A DNA stretch of 45,000 nucleotides from Anaeromyces robustus (lineage: Eukaryota > Neocallimastigomycota > Neocallimastigomycetes > Neocallimastigales > Neocallimastigaceae), in assembly GCA_002104895.1 (NCBI GenBank), contig MCFG01000180.1, forward strand, positions 25,001 through 70,000, read 5' to 3'. This document shows positions 21,697-33,600 of this stretch, piece by piece. Every line of letters starts with the position of its first letter. The stretch's first letter is position 1. The translations under genes and the position numbers were made by a program. A model generated the notes under the pieces. It had not been told where the DNA came from, did no database searches, and saw only the letters and a program-made list of their open reading frames with translations.

Positions 21697-24600
21697 TTAC
21701 CAGCATTTACCAAATTCAGATTGGCATCCCTTACTACAATAGGCACTACTCTTTCCACACCATCCATATTTACTACAACAATAACCGTCCTTACATGATC
21801 CATAACCTTTACCACACTTCCAGGAATGCTTAAATTTGGTTGAAGTCTTTTTAATTGACTTTTTATTTGAATTTGTTTTATTGTCCTTACATATACCAAA
21901 TTCTGATTGGCATCCTCTTTCTTTATTACAGTAGGAACTACTCTTTCCACACCAGCCATACTTACTACAACAATAACCAGTTGGACAATTACCATAACCT
22001 TTACCACATTTAAATGAATGACGTGTAGGAGTTGGTGTCTTTGAATCTATAGTAGTTGTTGGTTTTACTGATATGGTTGTTACTTTAGTTTTAGTTTTAG
22101 TGGTAGTAAACTTAATTGCTTTTTGTCCACATGCTCCAAATTCAGACAAACATCCTTCTTCAACTTTACAATGTTTATCTGATTTACCACACCAACCATA
22201 TTTACTACAACAATAACCTTCTTTACATGTTCCAATATCTTTACCACATCTTCCATCTGGATGTTGAGTATTCTTCTTAATTGGATTACATGCACCAAAT
22301 TCAGATTGACAACCCAATTCAATTTCACAATACTTATCAGATTTACCACACCAACCATACTTACTACAACATTCACCATTATTACAAGATCCAATTCCAA
22401 CACCACATCTTCCATAGTTTTTATAAATTTCTTTAGATGATTTGCATATACCAAATTCGGATTGACAGCCCAAGTATTTATCACAATACTTGTCAGTCTT
22501 ACCACACCAGCCAAACTTACTACAACAATAACCTTTTTTACATGATCCAAATTCTTTACCACATCTTCCATCTTTAGAAATCTTCTTTGGAATATCATCT
22601 TCATCACTAGATTCATTATCAGTTTCATCTGGTGTTTCATTAATTTCTTTTTCCTCCTCATCATCTTTTCCGTTAATAATTGATTCTTCATCATCAATCT
22701 TGGAAGTTGGACTTGATTTCTTAGTAGTTTTCGAAACCTTAGTAGTCTTACTCTTAGTAATGGTCTTTGTCTTTGTTTTCTTTGATTCTCCTTCTCCTTC
22801 TTCTTCTTCATCACTAGATTCATTATCAGTTTCATCTGGTGTTTCATTAATTTCTTTTTCCTCCTCATCATCTTTTCCGTTAATAATTGATTCTTCATCA
22901 TCAGCCTTAGAAGTTGGACTTGATTTTTTAGTAGTTTTCGAAACCTTACTATTAGTAATCGTCTTTGTCTTAGATTTCTTTGATTCATCGTCTCCTTCTT
23001 CTCCTTCTTCTTCAGTAGATTCATTATCAGTTTCATCTGGTGTTTCATTAATTTCTTTTTCCTTTTCTTTATCATCTTTAGAAGTTGGAGTTGATTTACC
23101 AGTAGTTGAAGTCATACTCTTAGAAGTAGTTGGTGTTATCTCAGATATTTTGGTAGAAATAGTTGTTATCTTATATGTTTTAGAAGTACTCTTGGTCTTA
23201 GTTTTTGTTGTTTCATCTTCTTCATCACTAGATTCATTTTCAGATTCAGTTGGTAATAAAGTTGGTTCAATAACAATATTAGTTATAGTTTCTGTGAAAG
23301 TTTCTGTTATATATATATCTGTTGAAGAAGTAAATTCTTTTTGTAAAGTAGTAATTGATTCAGTAGAACTATTTATTTCTGTTTCAATTAGTGATTTAGT
23401 TTCTGATTCAACTGGTGTATTAGTTTCTGATTCAATTAGTATACTAGTAGTTTCGTATTCAGTTGGTGTAGTAGTTCTAACTTCAATCTGTATACTACTA
23501 GTTTCGGATTCAGTTGGAGCAGTAGTTTCAGATTCAATTGATGTAGTTCTGGATTCGATTTGTAAACTAGTAGTTTCAGATTCAGTTGCTGTAGTTTCGG
23601 TAATAATACTACTTGCTAATTCAGTAGAAGTATTAGTAATGGTTTCAGTTGTAACTGTTTCTTTTTCAGTTGTAGTACCAATGATTTCTTGTTCAGTTGT
23701 AGTAGTAACTGTTTCTTGTTCATTTACGGTACTAGTTTCTTGTTCATTTACGGTAGTAGTTTCTTCTTCAGTTGTAGTACTATTTACTTCTTGTTCAATT
23801 GTCGTAGTAGTTTCTTTTTCAGTTGTAGTTATAGAAGTTTCCTGTTCAGTTGTGGTACCTCCTTGTTCAGTTGTAGTAGTACTACCTGTTTCTTGTACAC
23901 TTGTTGTAGTAGTTTCTTGTTCAATTGTACCACTACTTGTTTCTTGTTCAGTTGTAGTACTACTTGTTTCTTGTTCAGTTATAGTACTACTTGTTTCTTG
24001 TTCAGTTACTGTACTAGATGTTTCTTGCTCAGTTATAGTACTACTTGTTTCTTGTTCAATTCTAGCACTACTTGTTGCTTGATCAGTTGTTGTACTACTT
24101 GTTTCTTGTTCAGATGTAGTAGTTTCTAGTTCAGTTGTGGTACTGGATGTTTCTTGTTCAATTGTAGTACCACTTGTTTCTTGTTCAGTTGTAGTACTAG
24201 TTTCAGTAATAGTTTCAGTTAAAGATGATTCAAATGAGGAAGTAAAATCTCTTTGCAACGTAGTACTGGATGTTTCTTGTTCAGTTGTGATACTAGTAGT
24301 TTCTTGTTCTGCTGTAGTACTAGATGTTTCTTGCTCAGTTGTGGTACTGCTTACTTCTTGTTTTGTAGTGGTAATAGTTGTTTCTTGTTCAGTAGTACTA
24401 GATGTTTCCTGTTCAGTTGTAGTATTAGTAGTTTCTTGTTCAGTGGTTGTACTAGATGTTTCTTTTTCAGTTGTAGTACTAATAGTTTCTTGTTCAGTTG
24501 TAGTACTGCTTGTTTCCTGCTCAGTAGTAATACTGCTTGTTCCTTGTTCAGTAGTGGTACTAGTTTTTTCTTCTTCAGTAGTAGTAGTAGTTTCTTGTTC

Positions 24601-27600
24601 AATAGTAATAGTAGTAGTTTCTTGTTCAGTTGTAGTACTATTAGTTTCTTTTTCAGTTGTAATACTAGATGTTTCTTGTTCAGTTGTAGTACTACTTGTT
24701 TCTTGTTCAGTTGTAGTACTAGATGTTTCTTTTTCAGTTGTAATACTAGATGTTTCATGTTCAGTTGTAGTACTACTTATTTCTTGTTCGGTAGTGGTAC
24801 TAGTTGCTTCTTGTTCAGTAGTGGTACTAGTAGTTTCTTCTTCAGTAGTAGTACTAGATGTTTCTTGTTCAGTAGTGGTACTAGTTTCAGTAATAACTTC
24901 AGTTGTGGATGATTCAAACGAAGAAGTAAAATCTCTTTGAGTGGTAGTACTAGTAGTTTCTTGTTCAGTTGTAGTACTAGTTGTTTCTTGTTCAGTAGCA
25001 GTACTAGTAGTTTCTTGTTCATTAATGGTACTAGTTTTTACTTGTTCAGTTGTAGTACTAGTAGTTTCTTGTTCAGTAGTGGTACTAGTAGTTTCTTGTT
25101 CAGTTGTAGTACTAGTTGTTTCTTGTTCAGTAGTACTAGTTGTTTCTTCTTTAGTAGTAGTACTAGTAGTTTCTTCTTCAGTAGTGGTACTAGATGTTTC
25201 TTGTTCAGTAGTAGTACTAGTAGTTTCTTCTTCAGTAGTGGTACTAGATGTTTCTTGTTCAGTAGTAGTACTAGTAGTTTCTTGTTCAGTAGTGGTACTA
25301 GTTGTTTCTTGTTCAGTAGTGGTACTAGTTGTTTCTTGTTCAGTTGTAGTACTAGTTGTTTCTTGTTCAGTAGTGGTAGTACTTGTTTCTTGTTCAGTTG
25401 TTGTAGTACTACTTGTTTCCTGTTCAGTTGTTGTACTAGATGTTTCTTGTTCAGTAGTACTAGTAGTTTCTTGTTCAGTAGTACTAGTAGTTTCTTGTTC
25501 AGTAGTAGTACTAGTAGTTTCTTGTTCAGTAGTAGTACTAGTTGTTTCTTGTTCGGTTGTAGTACTGGTTGTTTCTTCTTCAGTAGTGGTACTAGTAGTT
25601 TCTTCTTCAGTAATGGTACTAGTAGTTTCCTGTTCAGTTGAAGTACTAGTAGTTTCTTGTTCAGTAGTGGTACTAGTTGTTTCTTGTTCAGTAGTGGTAC
25701 TAGTTGTTTCTTGTTCAGTTGTAGTACTAGTAGTTTCTTCTTCAGTAGTAGTACTAGTAGTTTCTTGTTCAGTAGTGGTACTAGTAGTTTCTTGTTCAGT
25801 TGTAGTACTGCTTGTTTCTTCTTCAGTAGTAGTACTACTTGTTTCTTGTTCGGTTGTAGTACTAGTTGTTTCTTGTTTGGTTGTAGTACTAGTTGTTTCT
25901 TGTTCAGTAGTGGTACTAGTAGTTTCTTGTTCAGTAGTAGTACTGGTTGTTTCTTGTTCAGTAGTAGTACTAGTAGTTTCTTCTTCAGTGGTGGTACTAG
26001 TTGTTTTTTCTTCAGTAGTTGTTTCTTCTTCAGTAGTAGTACTAGTTGTTTCTTGTTCAGTAGTAGTACTAGTTGTTTCTTGTTCAGTAGTAGTACTAGT
26101 TGTTTCTTGTTTAGTAGTACTAGTAGTTTCTTCTTCAGTTGTAGTACTAGTAGTTTCTTGTTCAGTAGTGGTACTAGTAGTTTCTTGTTCAGTTGTAGTA
26201 CTGCTTGTTTCTTCTTCAGTAGTAGTACTACTTGTTTCTTGTTCGGTTGTAGTACTAGTTGTTTCTTGTTTGGTTGTAGTACTAGTTGTTTCTTGTTCAG
26301 TAGTAGTACTGGTTGTTTCTTGTTCAGTAGTAGTACTGGTTGTTTCTTGTTCAGTAGTAGTACTAGTAGTTTCTTCTTCAGTGGTGGTACTAGTTGTTTT
26401 TTCTTCAGTAGTTGTTTCTTCTTCAGTAGTAGTACTAGTTGTTTCTTGTTCAGTAGTAGTACTAGTTGTTTCTTGTTCAGTTGTAGTACTAGTTGTTTCT
26501 TGTTCAGTTGTAGTACTAGTTTCAGTAATAGTTTCAGTCGTAGATGATTCAAATGAAGAAGTAAAATCTCTTTGAGTAGTGGTACTAGTAGTTTCTTGTT
26601 CTGTTGTAGTACTAGTAGTTTCTTGTTCAGTTGTTGTATTAGTAGTTTCTTGTTCAGTGGTGGTACTAGTAGTTTCTTCTTCAGTAGTAGTACTAGTTGT
26701 TTCTTGTTCAGTAGTTGTACTAGTAGTTTCTTGTTCTGTTGTAGTACTAGTAGTTTCTTGTTCAGTTGTAGTACTAGTAGTTTCTTGTTCAGTAGTAGTA
26801 CTAGTTATTTCTTGTTCAGTAGTGGTACTAGTAGTTTCTTGTTCAGTAGTGGTACTAGTAGTTTCTTGTTCAGTAGTAGTACTGGTTGTTTCTTGTTCAG
26901 TTGTAGTACTAGTTGTTTCTTGTTCAGTTGTAGTACTAGTAGTTTCTTCTTCAGTTGTAGTACTAGTAGTTTCTTCTTCAGTAGTGGTACTAGTAATTTC
27001 TTCTTCAGTAGTAGTACTGGTTGTTTCTTGTTCAGTTGTAGTACTAGTTGTTTCTTGTTCAGTTGTAGTACTAGTTTCAGTAATAGTTTCAGTCGTAGAT
27101 GATTCAAATGAAGAAGTAAAATCTCTTTGAGTAGTGGTACTAGTAGTTTCTTGTTCAGTTGTAGTACTAGTAGTTTCTTGTTCTGTTGTAGTACTAGTAG
27201 TTTCTTGTTCAGTTGTTGTATTAGTAGTTTCTTGTTCAGTGGTGGTACTAGTAGTTTCTTCTTCAGTAGTAGTACTAGTTGTTTCTTGTTCAGTAGTTGT
27301 ACTAGTAGTTTCTTGTTCTGTTGTAGTACTAGTAGTTTCTTGTTCAGTTGTAGTACTAGTAGTTTCTTCTTCAGTAGTGGTACTAGTAATTTCTTCTTCA
27401 GTAGTAGTACTGGTTGTTTCTTGTTCAGTTGTAGTACTAGTTGTTTCTTGTTCAGTTGTAGTACTAGTAGTTTCTTCTTCAGTAGTAGTACTGGTTGTTT
27501 CTTCTTCAGTAGTAGTACTAGTTGTTTCTTTTTCAGTAGTGGTACTAGTAGTTTCTTCTTCAGTAGTGGTACTAGTAGTTTCTTCTTCAGTTGTGGTACT

Positions 27601-30600
27601 AGATGTTTCTTGTTCAGTAGTGGTACTAGTTGTTTCTTGTTCAGTAGTGGTACTAGTTGTTTCCTGTTCAGTTGTAGTACTAGTTGTTTCTTCTTCAGTA
27701 GTAGTACTAGTAGTTTCTTCTTCAGTAGTGGTACTAGTAGTTTCTTCTTCAGTAGTAGTACTGGTTGTTTCTTCTTCAGTAGTAGTACTAGTTGTTTCTT
27801 GTTCAGTAGTGGTACTAGTAGTTTCTTGTTCAGTTGTAGTACTAGTTGTTTCTTGTTCAGTAGTGGTACTAGTAGTTTCTTCTTCAGTAGTGGTACTAGT
27901 AGTTTCTTGTTCGGTTGTAGTACTACTTGTTTCTTCTTCAGTAGTAGTACTAGTTGTTTCTTCTTCAGTAGTGGTACTAGTAGTTTCTTGTTCAGTTGTA
28001 GTACTACTTGTTTCTTCTTCAGTAGTGGTACTAGTTGTTTCTTGTTCAGTTGTAGTACTAGTTGTTTCTTGTTCAGTAGTTGTACTAGTAGTTTCTTGTT
28101 CAGTTGTTGTACTAGATGTTTCTTGTTCAGTTGTGGTACTAGTAGTTTCTTGTTCAGTTGTGGTACTAGTTTCAGTAATAATTTCGGTTGTAGATAATTC
28201 AAATGAAGAAGTAAAATCTCTTTGAGTAGTAGTACTAGTTGTTTCTTGTTCAGTAGTGGTACTAGTAGTTTCTTCTTCAGTAGTGGTACTAGTAGTTTCT
28301 TGTTCAGTTGTAGTACTGCTTGTTTCTTGTTCAGTAGTAGTACTAGTTGTTTCTTGTTCGGTTGTAGTACTAGTTGTTTCTTGTTCAGTTGTTGTAGTAG
28401 TTGTTTCTTCTTCAGTAGTAGTACTGGTTGTTTCTTCCTCAGTAATGGTACTAGTTGTTTCTTGTTCAGTAGTGGTACTAGATGTTTCTTGTTCGGTTGT
28501 AGTACTAGTAGTTTCTTCTTCAGTAGTAGTACTAGTTGTTTCTTGTTCAGTAGTGGTACTAGTTGTTTCCTGTTCAATTGTGGTACTAGTAGTTTCTTCT
28601 TCAGTAGAAGTACTAGTAGTTTCTTCTTCGGTAGTGGTACTAGTTGTTTCTTGTTCAGTTGTGGTACTAGTAGTTTCTTGTTCAGTAGTACTAGTAGTTT
28701 CTTCTTCAGTTGTAGTACTAGTAGTTTCTTCTTCAGTAGTGGTACTAGTAGTTTCTTGTTCGGTTGTAGTACTAGTTGTTTCTTCTTCAGTAGTGGTACT
28801 AGTTGTTTCTTGTTCAGTTGTGGTACTAGATGTTTCTTGTTCAGTTGTGGTACTAGATGTTTCTTGTTCAGTAGTTGTACTAGATGTTTCTTGTTCGGTT
28901 GTAGTACTAGTAGTTTCTTGTTCAGTTGTTGTGGTACTAGTAGTTTCTTCTTCAGTAGTAGTACTAGTTGTTTCTTGATCAGTAGTGGTACTAGTAGTTT
29001 CTTCTTCAGTTGTGGTACTAGATGTTTCTTGTTCGGTTGTAGTAATAGTAGTTTCTTCTTCAGTTGTAGTACTAGTTGTTTCTTGTTCAGTTGTAGTACT
29101 AGTAGTTTCTTGTTCAGTAGTGGTACTAGTAGTTTCTTCTTCAGTAGTAGTACTAGTTGTTTCTTGTTCAGTTGTAGTACTAGTAGTTTCTTGTTCAGTT
29201 GTAGTACTAGTAGTTTCTTCTTCAGTAGTGGTACTAGTTGTTTCCTGTTCAGTTGTAGTACTGGTTGTTTCTTCTTCAGTAGTGGTACTGGTTGTTTCTT
29301 GTTCGGTTGTAGTACTGGTTGTTTCTTGTTCAGTAGTGGTAGTAGTAGTTTCTTGTTCAGTTGTAGTACTAGTAGTTTCTTCTTCAGTAGTAGTACTAGT
29401 AGTTTCTTGTTCAGTTGTTGTAGTAGTTGTTTCTTGTTCAGTAGTGGTACTAGTAGTTTCTTCTTCAGTAGTGGTACTAGTAGTTTCTTCTTCAGTAGTA
29501 GTACTAGATGTTTCTTGTTCGGTTGTAGTACTGGTAGTTTCTTGTTCAGTAGTGGTACTAGATGTTTCTTGTTCAGTTGTAGTACTAGTAGTTTCTTGTT
29601 CAGTAGTGGTACTAGTAGTTTCTTGTTCAGTTGTAGTACTAGTTGTTTCTTGTTCAGTTGTAGTACTAGTAGTTTCTTGTTCAGTAGTGGTAGTAGTAGT
29701 TTCTTGTTCAGTAGTGGTACTAGTAGTTTCTTGTTCAGTAGTGGTACTAGTAGTTTCTTGTTCAGTAGTGGTACTAGTAGTTTCTTGTTCAGTAGTGGTA
29801 CTAGTAGTTTCTTGTTCAGTAGTGGTACTAGTTGTTTCCTGTTCAGTTGTAGTACTAGTAGTTTCTTGTTCTGTTGTAGTACTACTTGTTTCTTGTTCAG
29901 TAGTGGTACTAGTTGTTTCTTGTTCAGTTGTAGTACTAGTAGTTTCTTGTTCTGTTGTAGTACTGGATGTTTCTTGTTCTGTTGTAATACTTGTTTCTTT
30001 TTCAGTTGTAGTACTACTTGTTTCTTGTTCAGTTGAAGTACTTGTTTCTTTTTCAGTTGTTGTATTTGTTGTTTCTTGTTCAGTTGTGATACTTGTTTCA
30101 ATAGTAGTTTCAGTTGTAGATGATTCATATGAAGAAGTAAAATCTTTTTGTGTAGTAGTAATTTCTTCTTCAGTTGTGGTACTAGATGTTTCTTGTTCTG
30201 TTACTGTTTCCCATGAAGTAGAATCAGTGAAAACAATTGGATCTTGTGTACTAATTACTGACGAAGTAGTTTCATCTTTTAGTTCATCTGTAGATAAATT
30301 TGTAGGTTCATTCGTTGGATCTTCTGTAGTTTCTTCTGTAGTTTCTTCTGTAGGTTCTTCTGTAGGTTCTTCTGTTGTAGTAGTTATTTCTGGACATATC
30401 GGTATCTTTATTGTTTCACATTCTTGAATTGTATTTACAATTTCTCTATAAAAGTTATCAACCATAGCTGCACCATTGGAACCAGAAAAATCATGAATAT
30501 TGAATACACGAGCAGTACCGTCATTTTGTAATATTTGACCTTGTAAACTATTTTGTTGACCTCTTGCTTCTAATTCACTTAAAACTGAACTCTTATCATA

Positions 30601-33600
30601 ATCAGAAGATTCTAAGCTATCTAACAATGGATTACCGTACTGAGCAGTAATAGTAGAAGAATCATCTTCTTCAGTAATTCCTTGTCTAACTCTATAAGCA
30701 TTATGTTCATCAAATTGGGATTGAGCAGATTTATCTCCACCATCATTATCATGAGGATTATTATTAACTAACATAAACATTTGAATGTCATTATTATTTA
30801 CTAATGCTGCAGTTTCATCGACTTCCAATTGATAAGGTGTACTCAATACTAAATTAGGAGCTGTACGATAAAAAGTCCTAATTCCATTAACTTCTGTTAA
30901 TTTTGCATTATAAAAGGTTGGTTCATGATAAGTCTTACTATTATATGATATCATACGATTATATGAATATGGAAAACCCATAAGGCTATCAATTTGTTCA
31001 TTTGTAAGAGTTTTTCCTTCTAAAGTTCTAATATTAACATAACTATTAACATTAGCTGTTTGTTTAGTATTTCTATTTTCTGAAAGAACTGGAAGATCAG
31101 AATCTTCATCAGTTAAAAGAATAATAATTTTTGAACTATCATCTCTGAAGTCCATTGATGTGGAACCTCCAGATGGTACTCTATTATCAAAACTATTAGA
31201 CTTTTCAATGAACATTCTAATAGCTTCCAAACCAGCTTCTTGACCACCTTTATCACAAGTAATTTGATCAAATGCATTCTCGACCTCATCAACACTATCT
31301 GTAAAACCAGTATATAAACGTGGTGTACCACCAAAACCAACAACAGAAAACCTAGTGTCAGCTCCAACATTATCTAATCCATTTACAAAATTACTTAATC
31401 CCTCCATTAATGGAGTAGAATATTGGCACATAGATATACTTTCATCTATAATAAATACAATATCAGCATTGATTTCTTTATCGACGGTAGTTTTGTTTTT
31501 ACATATAATTTGTTCTTCGTAATCAATTGGCTCCATGCCCCCACAATCTTGATCAGAAATAGGAGTTACACGAAGAGAAGAACTTTTCATTCTAAACCTG
31601 AACTTATTAAAAAGTGATTCAACATCATCTGTTGGGATAGTAGTTTCGGTCTCTATTTCTTTATTTATATCAGTTTCATTAAGTTCATCTAATTCATCAG
31701 TAGGAGCTGAAGTAATATATTCATTTTCATCTTCATCATCAATAATACCAGTTTCTATTTCATCTTCATCTTCATCATCAATAGTAGCAGTTTTAACTTC
31801 TTTTTCATTATCATCAACAACATCAGTTTTAACTTCTTTTTCATTATCGTCAACAACATCAGTTTTAACTTCTTCTTTTTCATCATCATCAACGACATCA
31901 GTTTTAACTTCTTTTTCATCATCATCAACGACATCAGTTTTGACTTCTTTTTCATCATCATCAACGATATCAATTTTGACTTCTTCTTTTTCATCATCAT
32001 CAACGACATCAGTTTTAACTTCTTTTTCATCATTATCAACAGCATCAGTTTTAACTTCTTTTTCATTATCATCAACAACATCAGTTTTAACTTCTTTTTC
32101 ATTATCATCAACAATATCAGTTTTAACTTCTTCTTTTTCATCATCATCGATGACATCAATTTTAACTTCTTTTCCTTTTTCATCATCATCGACAGCATCC
32201 GTTTTAACCTCTTTTTCTTTTTCATCATTATCAACAATATCAGTTTTAACTTCTTCTTTTTCATCATCATCGATGACATCAGTTTTAACTTCTTTTCCTT
32301 TTTCATCATCATCGACAGCATCCGTTTTAACCTCTTTTTCTTTTTCATCATTATCAACAGCATCCGTTTTAACCTCTTTTTCTTTTTCATCATTATCAAC
32401 AGCATCCGTTTTAACCTCTTTTTCTTTTTCATCATTATCAACAGCATCTGTTTTAACTTCTTTTTCTTTTTCATCATCATCAGCAGCATCTTTTTCTTTT
32501 TCATTATCATCAACAACATCTGTTTTAACTTCTTTTTCTTTTTCATCAGCATCATCAGCATCTTTTTCTTTTTCATTATCATTATCAACATCTGTTTTAA
32601 CTTCTTTTTCTTTTTCATCATCATCAACAGCATCAATTTTAACTTCTTCTTCATCTTTTTCATTTTCTTTATTATCGGTCAATTTTATTTTTACTTCTTC
32701 AACATCTTTTTCATCTTCTTTATCATCATTATCAATTGATTCAGTTTTATCTTCTTTATTAATATCATCAAGTAAATCAGTTTCAAATTCTTTATTATGT
32801 TCATCTTCATCTCTTTTTTCCATATTTTTACCCTCTTCTTCCTCTACATCAAAACAAAATCCATAATCTGGATTACATCCATTAGCGATGTAACATTTTT
32901 CATTATTTATATCTTTATCTTCAAATAATAATATTTTATTGATAATTTCTGAGAAAAGATTCGTCAAATCTTCTTCATCATTATAAGAGAAATTTTTAGA
33001 ATAATAATCAAACAATTCTTTAGTAGCGTTATTAATTCTAATTTTATATCCTGAAACGAAAAAAAAGAATTTTCTAATAGCAGTGGTAGTAGCACTAACA
33101 TCTTTATAATTACTTGAAATTAATGACATTATTATATTAGATTCATCATCATGAATAGTTGAAATATTATCTCCTGGTGAAATTATTTTTTCATTTTTAG
33201 TTACAAAATCACTTACATTAATAGTATATATTAATGTACCTTGATTTTTAATTAAAGTAGCAGTATTAATAACATTACTTATTTCATCATACACTTCTTT
33301 TTCATTCACATTATCAATATATTTTTCAGGTAAACCTTTACTAACTAATATAATAATATTTTCTTTTTCATTATAATTATTGCTATTTAATAAATAATCT
33401 TGAGCTTTTTGTAATCCAGCAGCAAAATTAGTTTCTGAATTGGAAGAAACTTCAATATCAGGTATATAAGTGTTTGAAAATAATTTAATATCAGAAGCTG
33501 AATTTGAAAATTCTGTGTAAGCAATTTCAGCATTATCTGGTAACTGTTTAACCATATTAGCAATAACTTTGTTTAACTTTGAAATTGGAGAACCTTGCAT

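Noticed and set aside
26805-30128. 1107-codon minus-strand ORF of KKQLVLQLN repeats
   Set aside because: Alternative frame of the same 27-bp minisatellite inside the real coding sequence, which has signal peptide and domains in its own frame.
22700-30430. Many long plus-strand ORFs (Val/Ser/Cys- and Ser/Phe-rich, up to 604 codons) opposite the giant gene
   Set aside because: Antisense shadows of stop-free tandem repeats; no independent start context or domain.
31755-32866. Lys/Met-rich minus ORF and Ser/Thr-rich plus ORF
   Set aside because: Shadows of the acidic coding repeats.
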